Assembly: GCF_029335485.1 (NCBI RefSeq)
Contig: NZ_JARJLM010000416.1
Coordinates: 1 to 61,228 of the forward strand
DNA: 61,228 nt
Reading direction: 5' to 3'
Source: Cupriavidus basilensis
GTDB lineage: Bacteria > Pseudomonadota > Gammaproteobacteria > Burkholderiales > Burkholderiaceae
Part shown: positions 1-9,267 of the stretch, one piece after another
Layout: the number at the start of each line of letters is the position of its first letter
Numbering within the stretch: position 1 is the stretch's first letter
Notes under the pieces: generated by a model
Database searches by the model: none
Seen by the model: only the letters and a program-made list of their open reading frames with translations
Told to the model about the DNA's origin: nothing
Program-made: the position numbers and the translations under genes

Positions 1-310
1 GCACCAGTTCGGCGGGGCGGGCACGCCGTACGCCATGGTTCGCCATATAATCCATGTCGCCGTGGTAGCCCTGCGCCAGCCACGCCATCAATCCTGCCTC
101 TGCCCGGCTGAGATCGACTTCGGCGATGCTGACCGCGTCGAAGCCTAGCTCCGCGCCCCAGGCCCGGATCGAGCGCGCCAGTGCCGCCAGCCCGGCGGCA
201 TCCGTGCCCGGACGTGCAAGGGGCGGGTCAAGGCGAGGCGCACCCTGCGGGGCGGCGCCGCAGGCAGGAGGGGGCGAGGCGGTTGGCGCCTGGGCTGCTC
301 GGTCGATCAT
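1..310 (-). CDS. queG: Epoxyqueuosine reductase QueG, N-terminal part (cut by window edge)
   Basis: Only the first 103 or so codons are present; the gene runs off the left edge. QueG is a cobalamin- and Fe-S-dependent enzyme that reduces epoxyqueuosine to queuosine in tRNA. After a low-complexity Pro/Ala leader of about 35 residues, the sequence shows the family pattern: an 'ELGFDAVSIAEVDLS' segment, then 'WLAQGYHGDMDYM' and 'R(A)RPAELV'. The catalytic Asp and Fe-S cysteines lie outside the window. The ATG at 308-310 is divergent from tsaE, with 16 bp between the two start codons, so the promoters must lie within or overlap the opposite reading frames. The queG/tsaE/amiC arrangement is common in Burkholderiales. 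Confidence 0.88.
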   Translation of the reverse strand, partial: MIDRAAQAPTASPPPACGAAPQGAPRLDPPLARPGTDAAGLAALARSIRAWGAELGFDAVSIAEVDLSRAEAGLMAWLAQGYHGDMDYMANHGVRRARPAELV

Positions 311-326
311 TCCCGAATTGTACGCA

Positions 327-839
327 ATGCCCCTGCTCGAAGAACGCACATTGAACCTGCCCGACGAAGCGGCCACCGCCAGGCTTGGCGCCGCCCTGGC
401 CGGCGTCGTGCGCAACCTGCCGCCCCGGACGGTGCACCTGCAGCTCTCGGGCGACCTCGGTGCCGGCAAGACCACGCTGTCGCGCGCGATCCTGCGCGCG
501 CTCGGCCACGCCGGCAAGGTGCGCAGCCCTACCTACACGCTGTGCGAGCCCTATTCGGTCACGCGCGCGGACGGTTCTCCGCTGACCGCCTATCACTTCG
601 ACCTGTACCGTTTCGCCGATCCGGAGGAGTGGGTCGATGCCGGTTTCCGCGATTGTTTTGCCGAGCCCGCTTTCAATCTGGTCGAATGGCCGGAGAAAGC
701 CGGGCACCTGCTTGGGGAACCGGACCTTCACCTGTTGCTCCAATCGGACACAAGCGACGCCGACGATGCTGCTGAACGCCGAATCGTTAGGCTTCGTGCC
801 TATACTCAGACTGGACTTACCCTGCTTTGCGCATGCTGA
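327..839 (+). CDS. tsaE: tRNA threonylcarbamoyladenosine biosynthesis ATPase TsaE
   Basis: TsaE is the small ATPase partner of TsaB and TsaD in making t6A37 of ANN-decoding tRNAs in the cytoplasm. The protein is 170 residues. It has a P-loop at residues 42-50 (GDLGAGKTT), the 'RSPTYTL' segment, 'HFDLYR' with the conserved Asp, and 'LVEWPE', all hallmarks of the family. The open frame extends upstream to 126, but that extension is Ala/Arg-rich shadow of queG on the other strand, so the ATG at 327 is chosen. The last bases overlap the start of amiC (ATG at 833, stop TGA at 837-839), which suggests translational coupling. Confidence 0.93.
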   Translation: MPLLEERTLNLPDEAATARLGAALAGVVRNLPPRTVHLQLSGDLGAGKTTLSRAILRALGHAGKVRSPTYTLCEPYSVTRADGSPLTAYHFDLYRFADPEEWVDAGFRDCFAEPAFNLVEWPEKAGHLLGEPDLHLLLQSDTSDADDAAERRIVRLRAYTQTGLTLLCAC

Positions 840-2323
840 TCAAGCGACTCGCCACCGACCGACCCGACCAAATCCAGCTGGCCCGCCGCAAATGGCTGGG
901 GCAGTGCCTCAAGGCCGGCGCCGGCACCGTGGTGCTCACGCTGGCGGGACCGCAAATCGCCTTTGGCGCCGGCATCGTCGCGGTACGGGTCTGGCCCGCC
1001 GAGGAATACACCCGCGTCACCATCGAATCCGATGAGCCGCTGGCCGCCGTCCACCAGATGGTCCACGGCCCCGACCGGCTGGTGGTGGACATCGATGGCC
1101 TCGACCTCTCGCCCACCTTGCGCGAGCTGGTGGCCAAGATCACCTCGAACGACCCCTATATCCAGACCGTGCGCGTGGGCCAGAACCGCCCGCGCGTGGT
1201 GCGGCTGGTGTTCGACCTGAAGGAAGACGTCTCGCCGCAGGTGTTCACGCTGGCGCCGATCGGCAGCTACCGCAACCGCCTGGTATTCGACCTTTACCCG
1301 GTCAACCCGCCCGACCCGCTGTGGAAGCTGGTGCGCGATACCGAGGACAAGCAGCGCCGCTTTGCCGCTGCCCCGGCGCCGGCCGGTGCCGACGGCGTGT
1401 CCGGCGCGCCCGCCACGGGCGAGGAAGACGCCATCGGCGCGCTGGTGCGCAAGTTCGAAGACAAGGGCCCCAATCCAGTGCCGGCCTTGCCGCCGATGGC
1501 CGCCACCCGGCCCAGGCCGCCGGCGCCTTCGGCCACGCCGCCCCTGGCGCAGAACAATCCGCCGCCGGCCCTGCCGGCCAACAATCCGCCGTCGGACCGT
1601 CCCTTCAAGATGCGCCGCCTGCTGACCGTGGCGATCGATCCCGGCCATGGCGGCGAGGATCCCGGCGCCACCGGCGCGGCCGGCTCGCGCGAGAAAGACG
1701 TGGTGCTGCAGATCGCGCAGCGGCTGCGCGCCAAGATCGATGCCCAGCCCAATATGCGGGCCATGATGACGCGCGACGCGGATTTCTTCGTGCCGCTCAA
1801 TGTGCGCGTGCAGAAGGCACGCCGCGTGCAGGCGGACCTGTTCGTGTCGATCCACGCCGATGCCTTCCTGTCGCCGGAAGCCAAGGGCGCTTCGGTCTTC
1901 GCGCTGTCCGAGCGCGGCGCATCGAGCAGCGCGGCGCGCTGGATGGCCAACAAGGAAAACGCTTCCGACCTGATCGGCGGCGCCAATATGGGCAACAAGG
2001 ATGCGCAGGTGGCGCGCGTACTGCTGGACCTCTCCACCACCGCGCAGATCAACGACAGCCTGCAGGTGGGCAAGGCGGTGCTGGCGGAGATCGGCGGCGT
2101 CAACCGGCTGCACAAGGGCAGCGTGGAACAGGCCGGCTTCGCCGTGCTGAAGGCGCCGGATATTCCGTCCATCCTGGTCGAGACCGCGTTCATCAGCAAT
2201 CCGGAAGAGGAGCGCAAGCTCAACGACGAATCCCACCAGGACCAGCTGGCCAACGCCATCCTGCGCGGCATCAGGAACTACTTCGCGCGCAATCCGCCGC
2301 TGTCGAAGAATCCGTCGGTGTAG
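833..2323 (+). CDS. amiC: N-acetylmuramoyl-L-alanine amidase (AmiC type)
   Basis: This is a zinc amidase that removes stem peptides from murein and helps daughter-cell separation in the periplasm. The 496-residue protein begins with a basic segment containing 'ARRKWL' followed by a hydrophobic stretch ending in AFGA, which resembles a Tat signal as in E. coli AmiC. An AMIN domain follows (about residues 45-150), then a Pro-rich linker (about 205-255), then the Amidase_3 domain from about residue 262. That domain shows 'DPGHGGEDPGA' and 'REKDVVL' (Zn ligands His and Glu), 'SIHADAF' and the C-terminal 'LVETAFISN' with the catalytic Glu. A TTG at 827 is a possible earlier start; the ATG at 833, overlapping the tsaE stop, is preferred. 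Confidence 0.92.
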   Translation: MLIKRLATDRPDQIQLARRKWLGQCLKAGAGTVVLTLAGPQIAFGAGIVAVRVWPAEEYTRVTIESDEPLAAVHQMVHGPDRLVVDIDGLDLSPTLRELVAKITSNDPYIQTVRVGQNRPRVVRLVFDLKEDVSPQVFTLAPIGSYRNRLVFDLYPVNPPDPLWKLVRDTEDKQRRFAAAPAPAGADGVSGAPATGEEDAIGALVRKFEDKGPNPVPALPPMAATRPRPPAPSATPPLAQNNPPPALPANNPPSDRPFKMRRLLTVAIDPGHGGEDPGATGAAGSREKDVVLQIAQRLRAKIDAQPNMRAMMTRDADFFVPLNVRVQKARRVQADLFVSIHADAFLSPEAKGASVFALSERGASSSAARWMANKENASDLIGGANMGNKDAQVARVLLDLSTTAQINDSLQVGKAVLAEIGGVNRLHKGSVEQAGFAVLKAPDIPSILVETAFISNPEEERKLNDESHQDQLANAILRGIRNYFARNPPLSKNPSV

Positions 2324-2341
2324 GCGGCGCGGGGAAAACAG

Positions 2342-2366
2342 AACGGCCGGCATTTTGCCGGCCGTT
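2342..2366. terminator. Bidirectional rho-independent terminator
   Basis: A perfect 11-bp stem (2342-2352 paired with 2356-2366) with a 3-base loop is flanked by A and T runs. It lies between the convergent amiC and transporter genes and can serve both. Confidence 0.8.
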
Positions 2367-2388
2367 TTCATGCTGCGCTAGCGCGGCA

Positions 2389-3417
2389 TCACGCTTGTGC
2401 GCGTGCCGTGGCGCCGCCGGGCAGCGCGTCGCGGCTGGCGTAGCGCGAGGCGATCACCGAGCACACGATCAGCTGCAACTGGTGGTAGACCATCAGCGGC
2501 AGCACCAGCAGGCCCAGCGCCGGATGGCCGGCGAACAGGATCTTGGCCATCGGGATGCCATTGGCCAGGCTCTTCTTGGAGCCGCAGAACACCGCGGTGA
2601 TCTCGTCTTCCACCGAGAAGCCCATGCGGCGCGCGGCGAAGGTGGTGGTGGCCAGGATCACCAGCAGCAGCACGGCCGCCAGTACCATCACGGCGCCGAT
2701 GGTCTCCCAGCTGTACTTGTGCCACAGCCCGGCCGCGGTCGCATCGCAGAAAGAGGAATAAACGATCAGCACGATCACGCCGCGGTCGATCTTGTTGGTG
2801 ATCTGCTTCTTCCCGGCCAGCCAGCTGCCGATCAGCGGGCGGGCCAGCTGGCCCAGCGCGAACGGCAGCAGCAGTTGCAGCGCAACGCCGGTCAGGGCCT
2901 TGCCCAGCGGCATCGAAGCGCCGCTGGCGCTGATGACCAGGCCGATCAGCAGCGGCGTCACCGCCATGCCGATCAGGCCGGAGATGGTGGCGTTGAAGAT
3001 GGCGCCGGGCACATTGCCCCGCGCCATCGAGGTCATCGCCACCGATGAGGACACCGTCGAGGGCAGGGCGCACAGGTAGAACACGCCCAGCAGGAGTTCG
3101 GCCGGCAGGACCTTGCGCAGGCCGAACATCAGCGCCAGCCCGACCACCGGGAAGACGATATAGGTGAAGCTCTGGACGAAGGTATGCAGGCGCCAGTGGC
3201 GCGCGCCGGCCACCAGCTTGTCGCGCGACAGCGCGGCGCCGTGCAGGAAGAAGACCAGCGCTACGCCCAGGTTGGTGACCATGCCCAGGTGCAGCGGCCC
3301 GTCGCCGGCGCCGATTTCGGGCGCCAGCAGCGCGATGCCGATGGCGGTGAGCATGATCAATACGAACCCGTCGATCAGGTCGTAGATTTTCTTGAACGGT
3401 GAGAGGATGGCGGACAT
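2389..3417 (-). CDS. SBF-like (bile acid:sodium symporter superfamily, YfeH type) membrane transporter
   Basis: This is a 342-residue polytopic inner-membrane protein with about 9-10 hydrophobic segments. Its length and motifs ('FFLHGAALSR', 'LPSTVSSSVAMTSMARGN', 'FCGSKKSLANGIPMA', 'LLVLPLMVYHQLQL') match the PF13593 SBF-like family, which includes E. coli YfeH. The family is related to ASBT and ACR3 carriers. The substrate is unknown; a sodium-coupled organic anion is the family expectation. It is transcribed away from the LysR-type regulator at 3513, with 95 bp between their starts, the usual arrangement for a regulator and its target. The Ala-rich C-terminal tail is not conserved in the family as I know it. 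Confidence 0.85.
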   Translation of the reverse strand: MSAILSPFKKIYDLIDGFVLIMLTAIGIALLAPEIGAGDGPLHLGMVTNLGVALVFFLHGAALSRDKLVAGARHWRLHTFVQSFTYIVFPVVGLALMFGLRKVLPAELLLGVFYLCALPSTVSSSVAMTSMARGNVPGAIFNATISGLIGMAVTPLLIGLVISASGASMPLGKALTGVALQLLLPFALGQLARPLIGSWLAGKKQITNKIDRGVIVLIVYSSFCDATAAGLWHKYSWETIGAVMVLAAVLLLVILATTTFAARRMGFSVEDEITAVFCGSKKSLANGIPMAKILFAGHPALGLLVLPLMVYHQLQLIVCSVIASRYASRDALPGGATARAQA

Positions 3418-3512
3418 GAGGGCGAGCCTGGATGCGGATTTTGCCTAGTATTGGACTGCACCGAAGCCTAGAATGCAAATTCATTTATCGCATCCATTCA
3501 TTTCCTAAACGC

Positions 3513-4418
3513 ATGAATTACACCCTGCGCCAGTTGCGTGTTTTCCTGGCCGTGGTCGGGCATGGCAGCTTCAGCCGCGCGGCGGATGCCGTTGGCCTGA
3601 CGCAGCCCGCGGTCAGCCGGGGCGTGGCAGAGCTTGAAGAAGCACTTGGCGTACGTCTGCTCGACCGCACCACGCGGGAAGTGGTGGTGACCGAAGCGGG
3701 CCAGGCGCTGGCGCCGGCGATCGAGCGCCTGCTCGGCCAGCTGGACGACACGCTGGAGGAAACGCGGCAGCTCGGCGAACGCTATCGCGGGCGCGTGGTG
3801 ATCGCCAGCGCCCCCACGATTTCCGCGCGCCTGATGCCGCTCTATGTTGCCGCCTGCGCGCGTCAGTATCCGGACATCCGGCTCACCGTGCGCGACAACG
3901 TGCAGGCGGACGGGCTGGAGCAGATCCGCGCCGGGGCGGTGGATTTCGGCGTGCTGATCGACCCGCTGGCGCACGAGGGCCTGACCATCGTGCCGCTGGC
4001 CACCGATCCTTTTTGTTTTGTGTGCCGGCGGGATCACCCTTTGGCCGGCGCCGGCCCGGTGCCCTGGTCCGCGCTGGATGGGATGCCGCTAGTGTTGCTG
4101 GATCTTGCCTCCGGCAGCCGGCCGCTGATCGATCGCATCTTCGCTAGTCACGGCGTGTCGCCCAGCGTGGTGCAGTCGCTGGGGCATTCGGCCAGTGTGT
4201 TCGGCATGGTCGAGGCCGGCATCGGCGCCTCGGTGCTGCCTTCGTTTTCGCTGCCGCTCCCGGCGGCGTCGCCGCTGGTCTGGCGGCCGTTGATACCGCG
4301 CGAAGAGCGCCGCATCGTCATGGTGTGCCGGGAAGACCGCTCCTTGTCGCCTTCGGCTGCGGCAGTCTGGCAGATGGTGCGGGGCTTGCCGCTGCCGGCC
4401 GAGCCGGCCATGCCATAA
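3513..4418 (+). CDS. LysR-family transcriptional regulator
   Basis: This 301-residue DNA-binding regulator has the N-terminal LysR winged helix-turn-helix at about residues 1-60: 'LRQLRVFLAVVGHGSFSRAAD', then 'TQPAVSRGVAELEEALGVRLLDR'. A periplasmic-binding-protein-like effector domain follows from about residue 90. The frame is open upstream to 3432, but the ATG at 3513 starts exactly where LysR proteins start, so it is chosen. It is divergent from the SBF-like transporter gene, so the 95-bp region between them (3418-3512) is the likely operator, and the transporter is the likely target. The effector cannot be told from sequence. Confidence 0.92.
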   Translation: MNYTLRQLRVFLAVVGHGSFSRAADAVGLTQPAVSRGVAELEEALGVRLLDRTTREVVVTEAGQALAPAIERLLGQLDDTLEETRQLGERYRGRVVIASAPTISARLMPLYVAACARQYPDIRLTVRDNVQADGLEQIRAGAVDFGVLIDPLAHEGLTIVPLATDPFCFVCRRDHPLAGAGPVPWSALDGMPLVLLDLASGSRPLIDRIFASHGVSPSVVQSLGHSASVFGMVEAGIGASVLPSFSLPLPAASPLVWRPLIPREERRIVMVCREDRSLSPSAAAVWQMVRGLPLPAEPAMP

Positions 4419-4431
4419 GCCGCCGCCGGGC

Positions 4432-5190
4432 TCAGGTGCGCGTTGCCGTCAGCATCAGTGCTTCCAGCGCAAAGCTGCCGTCGTCCTTGACCAGGTAGTG
4501 GTCGCGTACTTCGGCCGGCGCCACCTGCCACAGGTGCTGGATGGCGGCCACCGCCACTGCCGGTGTTCGCATGCGCTGGACCCAGCTGGCAAATTCGATT
4601 TCGATGCGCCAGACCGGCGAGACGCTCGCGCTGAAACCCGCCGTCTCCAGCATGGCTTGCCATTCCGGTCCGGTGTAATCACGGATATGGGAAGGGTCGC
4701 GCAGCAGTTCCACCGATTGCAGCCAGGTGTCGAGCAGCGGGTCCTGCGCGCCCGCGATATCGATCAGCACGATCTTGCCGCCCGGCTTGAGCACACGGTG
4801 CGTCTCCCCCAGCGCCGCCGGCACGTTACGCCAGTGGTGGGCGCTCATGCGCGAGATCACGGCATCGAAGCTGGCATCGTCGAAGGGCAGCGATTCCGCC
4901 GCACCCTGGCGGGTGCGGATATTGACCAGACCCTTGGCGCGCGCCGCCGTCTCCACCACCGACAGCATTTCCGCCGACAGATCGTAAGCCGTCACTTCGG
5001 CCGCAACGCCCGCCGCGGCAAAGCTGGCATGGCCGGCGCCGCAACCGAGGTCGAGCACCCGTGCCACGGGCAGGGCGGCCAATTCCTGCGCAAGCTGCTG
5101 CAGGTCGGCGCCCTGGGCATGGACGGCGCTGGTGAGGTAGGCGCTGGCAGTGGCGCCGAACTGGGCGGCAACGAGTTCTTGCTGTTGCAT
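4432..5190 (-). CDS. Class I SAM-dependent methyltransferase (UbiE/Methyltransf_11 type)
   Basis: The protein has 252 residues. Motif I of class I methyltransferases is clear (VLDLGCGAGHASFAAA, about residues 45-60). 'YDLSAEML' (motif II acidic residue) and 'GAAESLPFDDASFDAVISR' (motif post-II/III) follow, and 'EVHRVLKPGGK'-type text (here 'THRVLKPGGKIVLID') forms motif IV/V. The substrate is unknown; small-molecule methylation is typical of this subfamily. The start ATG is preceded by an AGGAGAG ribosome site. It is divergent from the XRE regulator at 5384, which probably controls it. Confidence 0.9.
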   Translation of the reverse strand: MQQQELVAAQFGATASAYLTSAVHAQGADLQQLAQELAALPVARVLDLGCGAGHASFAAAGVAAEVTAYDLSAEMLSVVETAARAKGLVNIRTRQGAAESLPFDDASFDAVISRMSAHHWRNVPAALGETHRVLKPGGKIVLIDIAGAQDPLLDTWLQSVELLRDPSHIRDYTGPEWQAMLETAGFSASVSPVWRIEIEFASWVQRMRTPAVAVAAIQHLWQVAPAEVRDHYLVKDDGSFALEALMLTATRT

Positions 5191-5383
5191 GAGGCTCTCC
5201 TGGCGGCGAGAGGCCGCTGGTGAATTCTAGTGAATGAAATAGTAGGGTTCGCGGGACCACCTGCGGGGCCCGGGGACTTGCCCGCGGGACGGGTTCGACG
5301 TACTGTAGCAGGCTGTTTTCCCGGTACAAGTCAGGGATTTATCCTGGTATAAAACGCACTAGTTTCGACACCCGCCTGCCCTC

Positions 5384-6226
5384 ATGCGCGACCACGCCCT
5401 TCCATCCGAACCACCCGCTTCGCCGCTTGCGTCGCCCGGCACCGCTAACCCGCGCGAGCTGGCGCGCGAAGCCGTGCTCGGCCGTTTCCTGCGCGCGCAC
5501 CGCGAGCGCCTGGCGCCGGCCGAAGTCGGACTGGCGCCGGGGCGCCGGCGCCGCACGCCGGGTTTGCGGCGCGAGGAACTGGCGCAACTGGCTGGTCTCA
5601 GCGCTACCTGGGTCACGTGGCTGGAGCAGGGCAGGCCGGTGGCGCTGTCGGCGCGCGCGCTGGCCAGCCTCGCTGGCGCCCTGCGGCTGTCGCGCGCCGA
5701 ACGGGCCTACCTCTTCGAGCTGGCGGGCCGGCGCGACCCCATGCAGGCGCAGGACGGACACGTACCTGCCACGGTCATGGCCAGCGTGGAGGCCATCAAA
5801 GGCCCGGCCTACCTGCTGGACCGGCAGTGGAACGCGCTGGCATGGAATGCGGCTGCCGCCGGGCTGTTCGTGGGCTGGCTGGATCCCGCCAGCGGCGAGC
5901 GCAACCTGCTGCGCAGCATGTTCCTGTCGCAGCCGTTGCAGGCGCTGGTGGAAGACTGGCCGCACCGGGCGGCACGCCTGGTGGCGGAATTCCGCGCCCA
6001 CAGTATCCGCCATGCCGAAGACCCGCCGACGCGGGCGCTGGTGGAGGGCCTGCTTGCCGAGAGCCCGGCGTTTCGCGCCGACTGGCTCTCGCAGGATGTG
6101 GAGGAGCGGCAGGGTGGCCGCCGCGGCTTTCGCCATCCGCTGCACGGGCTGCTGCATTTCGAGCAGCTCACGCTGGTACCGGCTGCCGCGCCGGGACTGA
6201 CGCTGGTGATGCTGATGCCGGCCTGA
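5384..6226 (+). CDS. XRE-family regulator with MmyB-like ligand-binding domain
   Basis: The protein has 280 residues. An N-terminal helix-turn-helix (about residues 25-100) includes 'LGRFLRAHRERLAP', 'RRTPGLRREELAQLAGLSATWVTWLEQG' and 'LSARALASLAGALRLSRAERAYLFELA', the standard layout of regulators with a C-terminal PAS-like MLTR_LBD (MmyB) domain. The C-terminal half has the typical 'W..LAWNAAAAGLF' and 'HPLHGLLHFEQLTL' segments. Actinobacterial and proteobacterial relatives often sit divergent from an oxidoreductase or methyltransferase gene. Here the neighbour is the methyltransferase at 5190, and the 193-bp gap contains an imperfect dyad, CAGGGAT-TT-ATCCTG, near 5325-5340. Autoregulation and control of the neighbour are inferred. 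Confidence 0.9.
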   Translation: MRDHALPSEPPASPLASPGTANPRELAREAVLGRFLRAHRERLAPAEVGLAPGRRRRTPGLRREELAQLAGLSATWVTWLEQGRPVALSARALASLAGALRLSRAERAYLFELAGRRDPMQAQDGHVPATVMASVEAIKGPAYLLDRQWNALAWNAAAAGLFVGWLDPASGERNLLRSMFLSQPLQALVEDWPHRAARLVAEFRAHSIRHAEDPPTRALVEGLLAESPAFRADWLSQDVEERQGGRRGFRHPLHGLLHFEQLTLVPAAAPGLTLVMLMPA

Positions 6227-6257
6227 GGACTGGCCGGCGGGAGCGCGTCAGGGGGGC

Positions 6258-7016
6258 CTACTTCGGCTGCATGCGGATGGCGCCGTCGAGGCGGATCACC
6301 TCGCCGTTGAGCATGGTGTTGCCGATGATGGCGGCGACCATCTTCGCGTACTCGGCGGGCCGGCCAAGGCGCGACGGGAACGGCACCATCTTGCCAAGTG
6401 CGTCCTGCACCTCTTGCGGCATGCCCAGCAGCATCGGAGTTTCGAAAATGCCCGGCGCGATCGTCATGCAGCGCACGCCGTCGCGCGCCAGGTCGCGGGC
6501 GATGGCCAGGGTCATGGCAACCACGCCGCCCTTGGACGCCGCGTAGGCCGCCTGCCCGATCTGGCCGTCGAAGGCCGCCACCGAGGCCGTATTGATGATC
6601 ACGCCGCGCTCGCCCTCGGCATCGGGTGCGTTCTGCACCATGGCCGCGGCGGCGAGCCGGATCATGTTGAAGGTGCCGATCAGGTTGACACGGATGGTCT
6701 TGTCGAAGGCGTCGAGCGGGTGCGGGCCATTCTTGCCGACGGTCTTGCTGGCGGTGGCGATGCCCGCGCAGTTCACCAGTCCGGCCAGGCGGCCCAGCGC
6801 GGTGGCGGCGGCCACGACTGCCTGGCCGTCCGCCTCGGCGCTGACGTCGCAGCGGACGAAGCGCCCGCCCAGTTCCTCGGCCAGCGCATGGCCAGCGGTC
6901 TCGTTGAGATCGGCGATCACCACCTTGCCGCCGGCTGCGGCCAGCATGCGGGCACTGCCCTCGCCGAGCCCGGATGCGCCACCGGTGACGATGAATACGT
7001 TGTCGCGGATTTCCAT
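6258..7016 (-). CDS. SDR-family 3-hydroxyacyl-CoA dehydrogenase (type II, HSD17B10-like)
   Basis: The protein has 252 residues, normal for the family. It has the Rossmann motif '[16 protein letters not shown]' (residues 10-25), 'NCAGIA', and the catalytic Ser/Tyr/Lys ('INTASVAAF...YAASKGG'). The C-terminal '[11 protein letters not shown]' and '[13 protein letters not shown]' fit 3-hydroxy-2-methylbutyryl-CoA and short-chain 3-hydroxyacyl-CoA dehydrogenases (HSD10). It probably oxidises 3-hydroxyacyl-CoA with NAD+ in branched-chain amino acid or fatty acid catabolism. The upstream 16-bp palindrome at 7121-7136 supports control by a catabolic regulator. Confidence 0.87.
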   Translation of the reverse strand: MEIRDNVFIVTGGASGLGEGSARMLAAAGGKVVIADLNETAGHALAEELGGRFVRCDVSAEADGQAVVAAATALGRLAGLVNCAGIATASKTVGKNGPHPLDAFDKTIRVNLIGTFNMIRLAAAAMVQNAPDAEGERGVIINTASVAAFDGQIGQAAYAASKGGVVAMTLAIARDLARDGVRCMTIAPGIFETPMLLGMPQEVQDALGKMVPFPSRLGRPAEYAKMVAAIIGNTMLNGEVIRLDGAIRMQPK

Positions 7017-7120
7017 GTTGTCTTCCTCGCTTGCGTTTGTGGTTCTTGCGTTGTTGCCGCCGCAGCTACCGCTATTGCCGCCATTGCTGCCGCCGCTGTC
7101 GTGAACGGGATGTTGGCATA

Positions 7121-7136
7121 ACGTTTACGTAAACGT
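7121..7136. promoter_or_regulatory. Perfect 16-bp palindromic operator upstream of the SDR dehydrogenase
   Basis: ACGTTTACGTAAACGT is a perfect inverted repeat about 105 bp upstream of the SDR start codon. It resembles the TTTACGTAAA core described for LiuR-type (MerR family) operators of branched-chain acyl-CoA catabolism in proteobacteria. Which protein binds is inferred from the neighbouring gene. Confidence 0.55.
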
Positions 7137-7175
7137 CAATCCGCGCGGCTGCAAAATTCTCCGGTGCCGGAAAAC

Positions 7176-7203
7176 AAAAAGCGACCCGCAGGTCGCTTTT
7201 TTG
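7176..7203 (-). terminator. Rho-independent terminator of adk
   Basis: A 6-bp GC stem (7181-7186 with 7191-7196) and 4-base loop are extended by A/T pairing and followed on the minus strand by a T run. It lies 30 bp after the adk stop codon. Confidence 0.75.
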
Positions 7204-7232
7204 TGTGCTGCAAGCCCTGCGGCTCGCGCGGC

Positions 7233-8256
<1,024 letters not shown>

Positions 8257-9066
8257 TCAGGGCCCTTCCTGCGCCATGGCCTGCGCCCACAACGCGCGTA
8301 CCCGATCCAGGTCCGCTTGCGTATCGACGCCCGGCGCGGGAGCGGCGGCCGTCTCCAGCACGCCGATCCGCTCGCCATGCCACATCGCGCGCAATTGCTC
8401 CAGCGCCTCGGTCTGCTCCAGCGGGGCAGCCGCCAGCGTCGGGAAACGGCGCAGGAAGGCGGCGCGGTAGGCGTACAAGCCGATGTGGCGCAACACCGGC
8501 ATGGGCGGCAATGCGACCTGGGCGGTGGCGGCCGCGGCGGCGGGCACGCCGGCCCAGGCGTCGCGCGCCCAGGGGATCGGCGCGCGGGAGAAATACAGTG
8601 CGCGCCCGGCGGCGTCGCACACCACCTTCACCACATTGGGGTTGAACACCTCGGCGATATCGCCGATCGGATGGGCGGCGGTGGCAATGGCGCAGTCGGC
8701 ATGGCGCGCCAGGTGCAGCGCTACCTCGTCGATCAGGCCTGGCTCGATCAACGGCTCGTCGCCCTGCACATTGACGACGATGGCATCGTCGGGCAAGGCC
8801 AGCAGCGTGGCCACCTCGGCCAGGCGGTCGGTGCCGGAGGGATGGTCGGCGCGCGTGAGCACGGCCTCGATGCCATGTGCCGCGCAGGCCGACGCCACTT
8901 CCGGCGCATCGGTGGCGACCACCGTGCGCTGCGCGGACGAGGCGTGGGCCCGCTCGGCAACGCGCACGATCATGGGTTTGCCGCCGATATCGGCCAGCGG
9001 CTTGTTGGGCAGCCGGGTCGAGGCCAGGCGCGCGGGGATGACGACGGTAAAGGCGGGCAGCGACAT
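8257..9066 (-). CDS. kdsB: 3-deoxy-manno-octulosonate cytidylyltransferase (CMP-KDO synthetase)
   Basis: KdsB activates KDO with CTP to form CMP-KDO for the LPS inner core. The 269-residue protein opens with '[35 protein letters not shown]', the nucleotidyltransferase signature. It also has '[16 protein letters not shown]' (CTP/Mg binding), '[12 protein letters not shown]', '[12 protein letters not shown]' and '[20 protein letters not shown]'. It lies 12 bp after the Trm112-like gene and reads with lpxK, an arrangement common in beta- and gamma-proteobacteria. Confidence 0.95.
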   Translation of the reverse strand: MSLPAFTVVIPARLASTRLPNKPLADIGGKPMIVRVAERAHASSAQRTVVATDAPEVASACAAHGIEAVLTRADHPSGTDRLAEVATLLALPDDAIVVNVQGDEPLIEPGLIDEVALHLARHADCAIATAAHPIGDIAEVFNPNVVKVVCDAAGRALYFSRAPIPWARDAWAGVPAAAAATAQVALPPMPVLRHIGLYAYRAAFLRRFPTLAAAPLEQTEALEQLRAMWHGERIGVLETAAAPAPGVDTQADLDRVRALWAQAMAQEGP

Positions 9067-9078
9067 GATGCGTACCGC

Positions 9079-9267
9079 TTATTCCGGCGTGATCAGCCGG
9101 CCCGCCACGGTCTGGCGCGCTTCATCGGCGAGCATGATGGGAATGCCGTCGCGGATCGGATAGGCCAGCTTGTCGGTATGGCAGATCAGTTCCTGGGCGG
9201 CGCGGTCGTGTTCCAGCTTGCCCTTGCACAGCGGGCAGACCAGGATTTCAAGCAGCCGGTTGTCCAT
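9079..9267 (-). CDS. Trm112-family (YcaR-like) small protein
   Basis: This 62-residue protein starts '[21 protein letters not shown]' and continues with '[25 protein letters not shown]', the PF03966 Trm112 fold. The zinc-ribbon-like N-terminal CPLC pair is present; the second pair is reduced to a single Cys in 'LICH'. Bacterial members sit between lpxK and kdsB, and their exact role is not established. The start overlaps the lpxK 3' end by 20 bp. A longer in-frame start exists upstream but would lie inside lpxK with no ribosome site. Confidence 0.9.
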   Translation of the reverse strand: MDNRLLEILVCPLCKGKLEHDRAAQELICHTDKLAYPIRDGIPIMLADEARQTVAGRLITPE

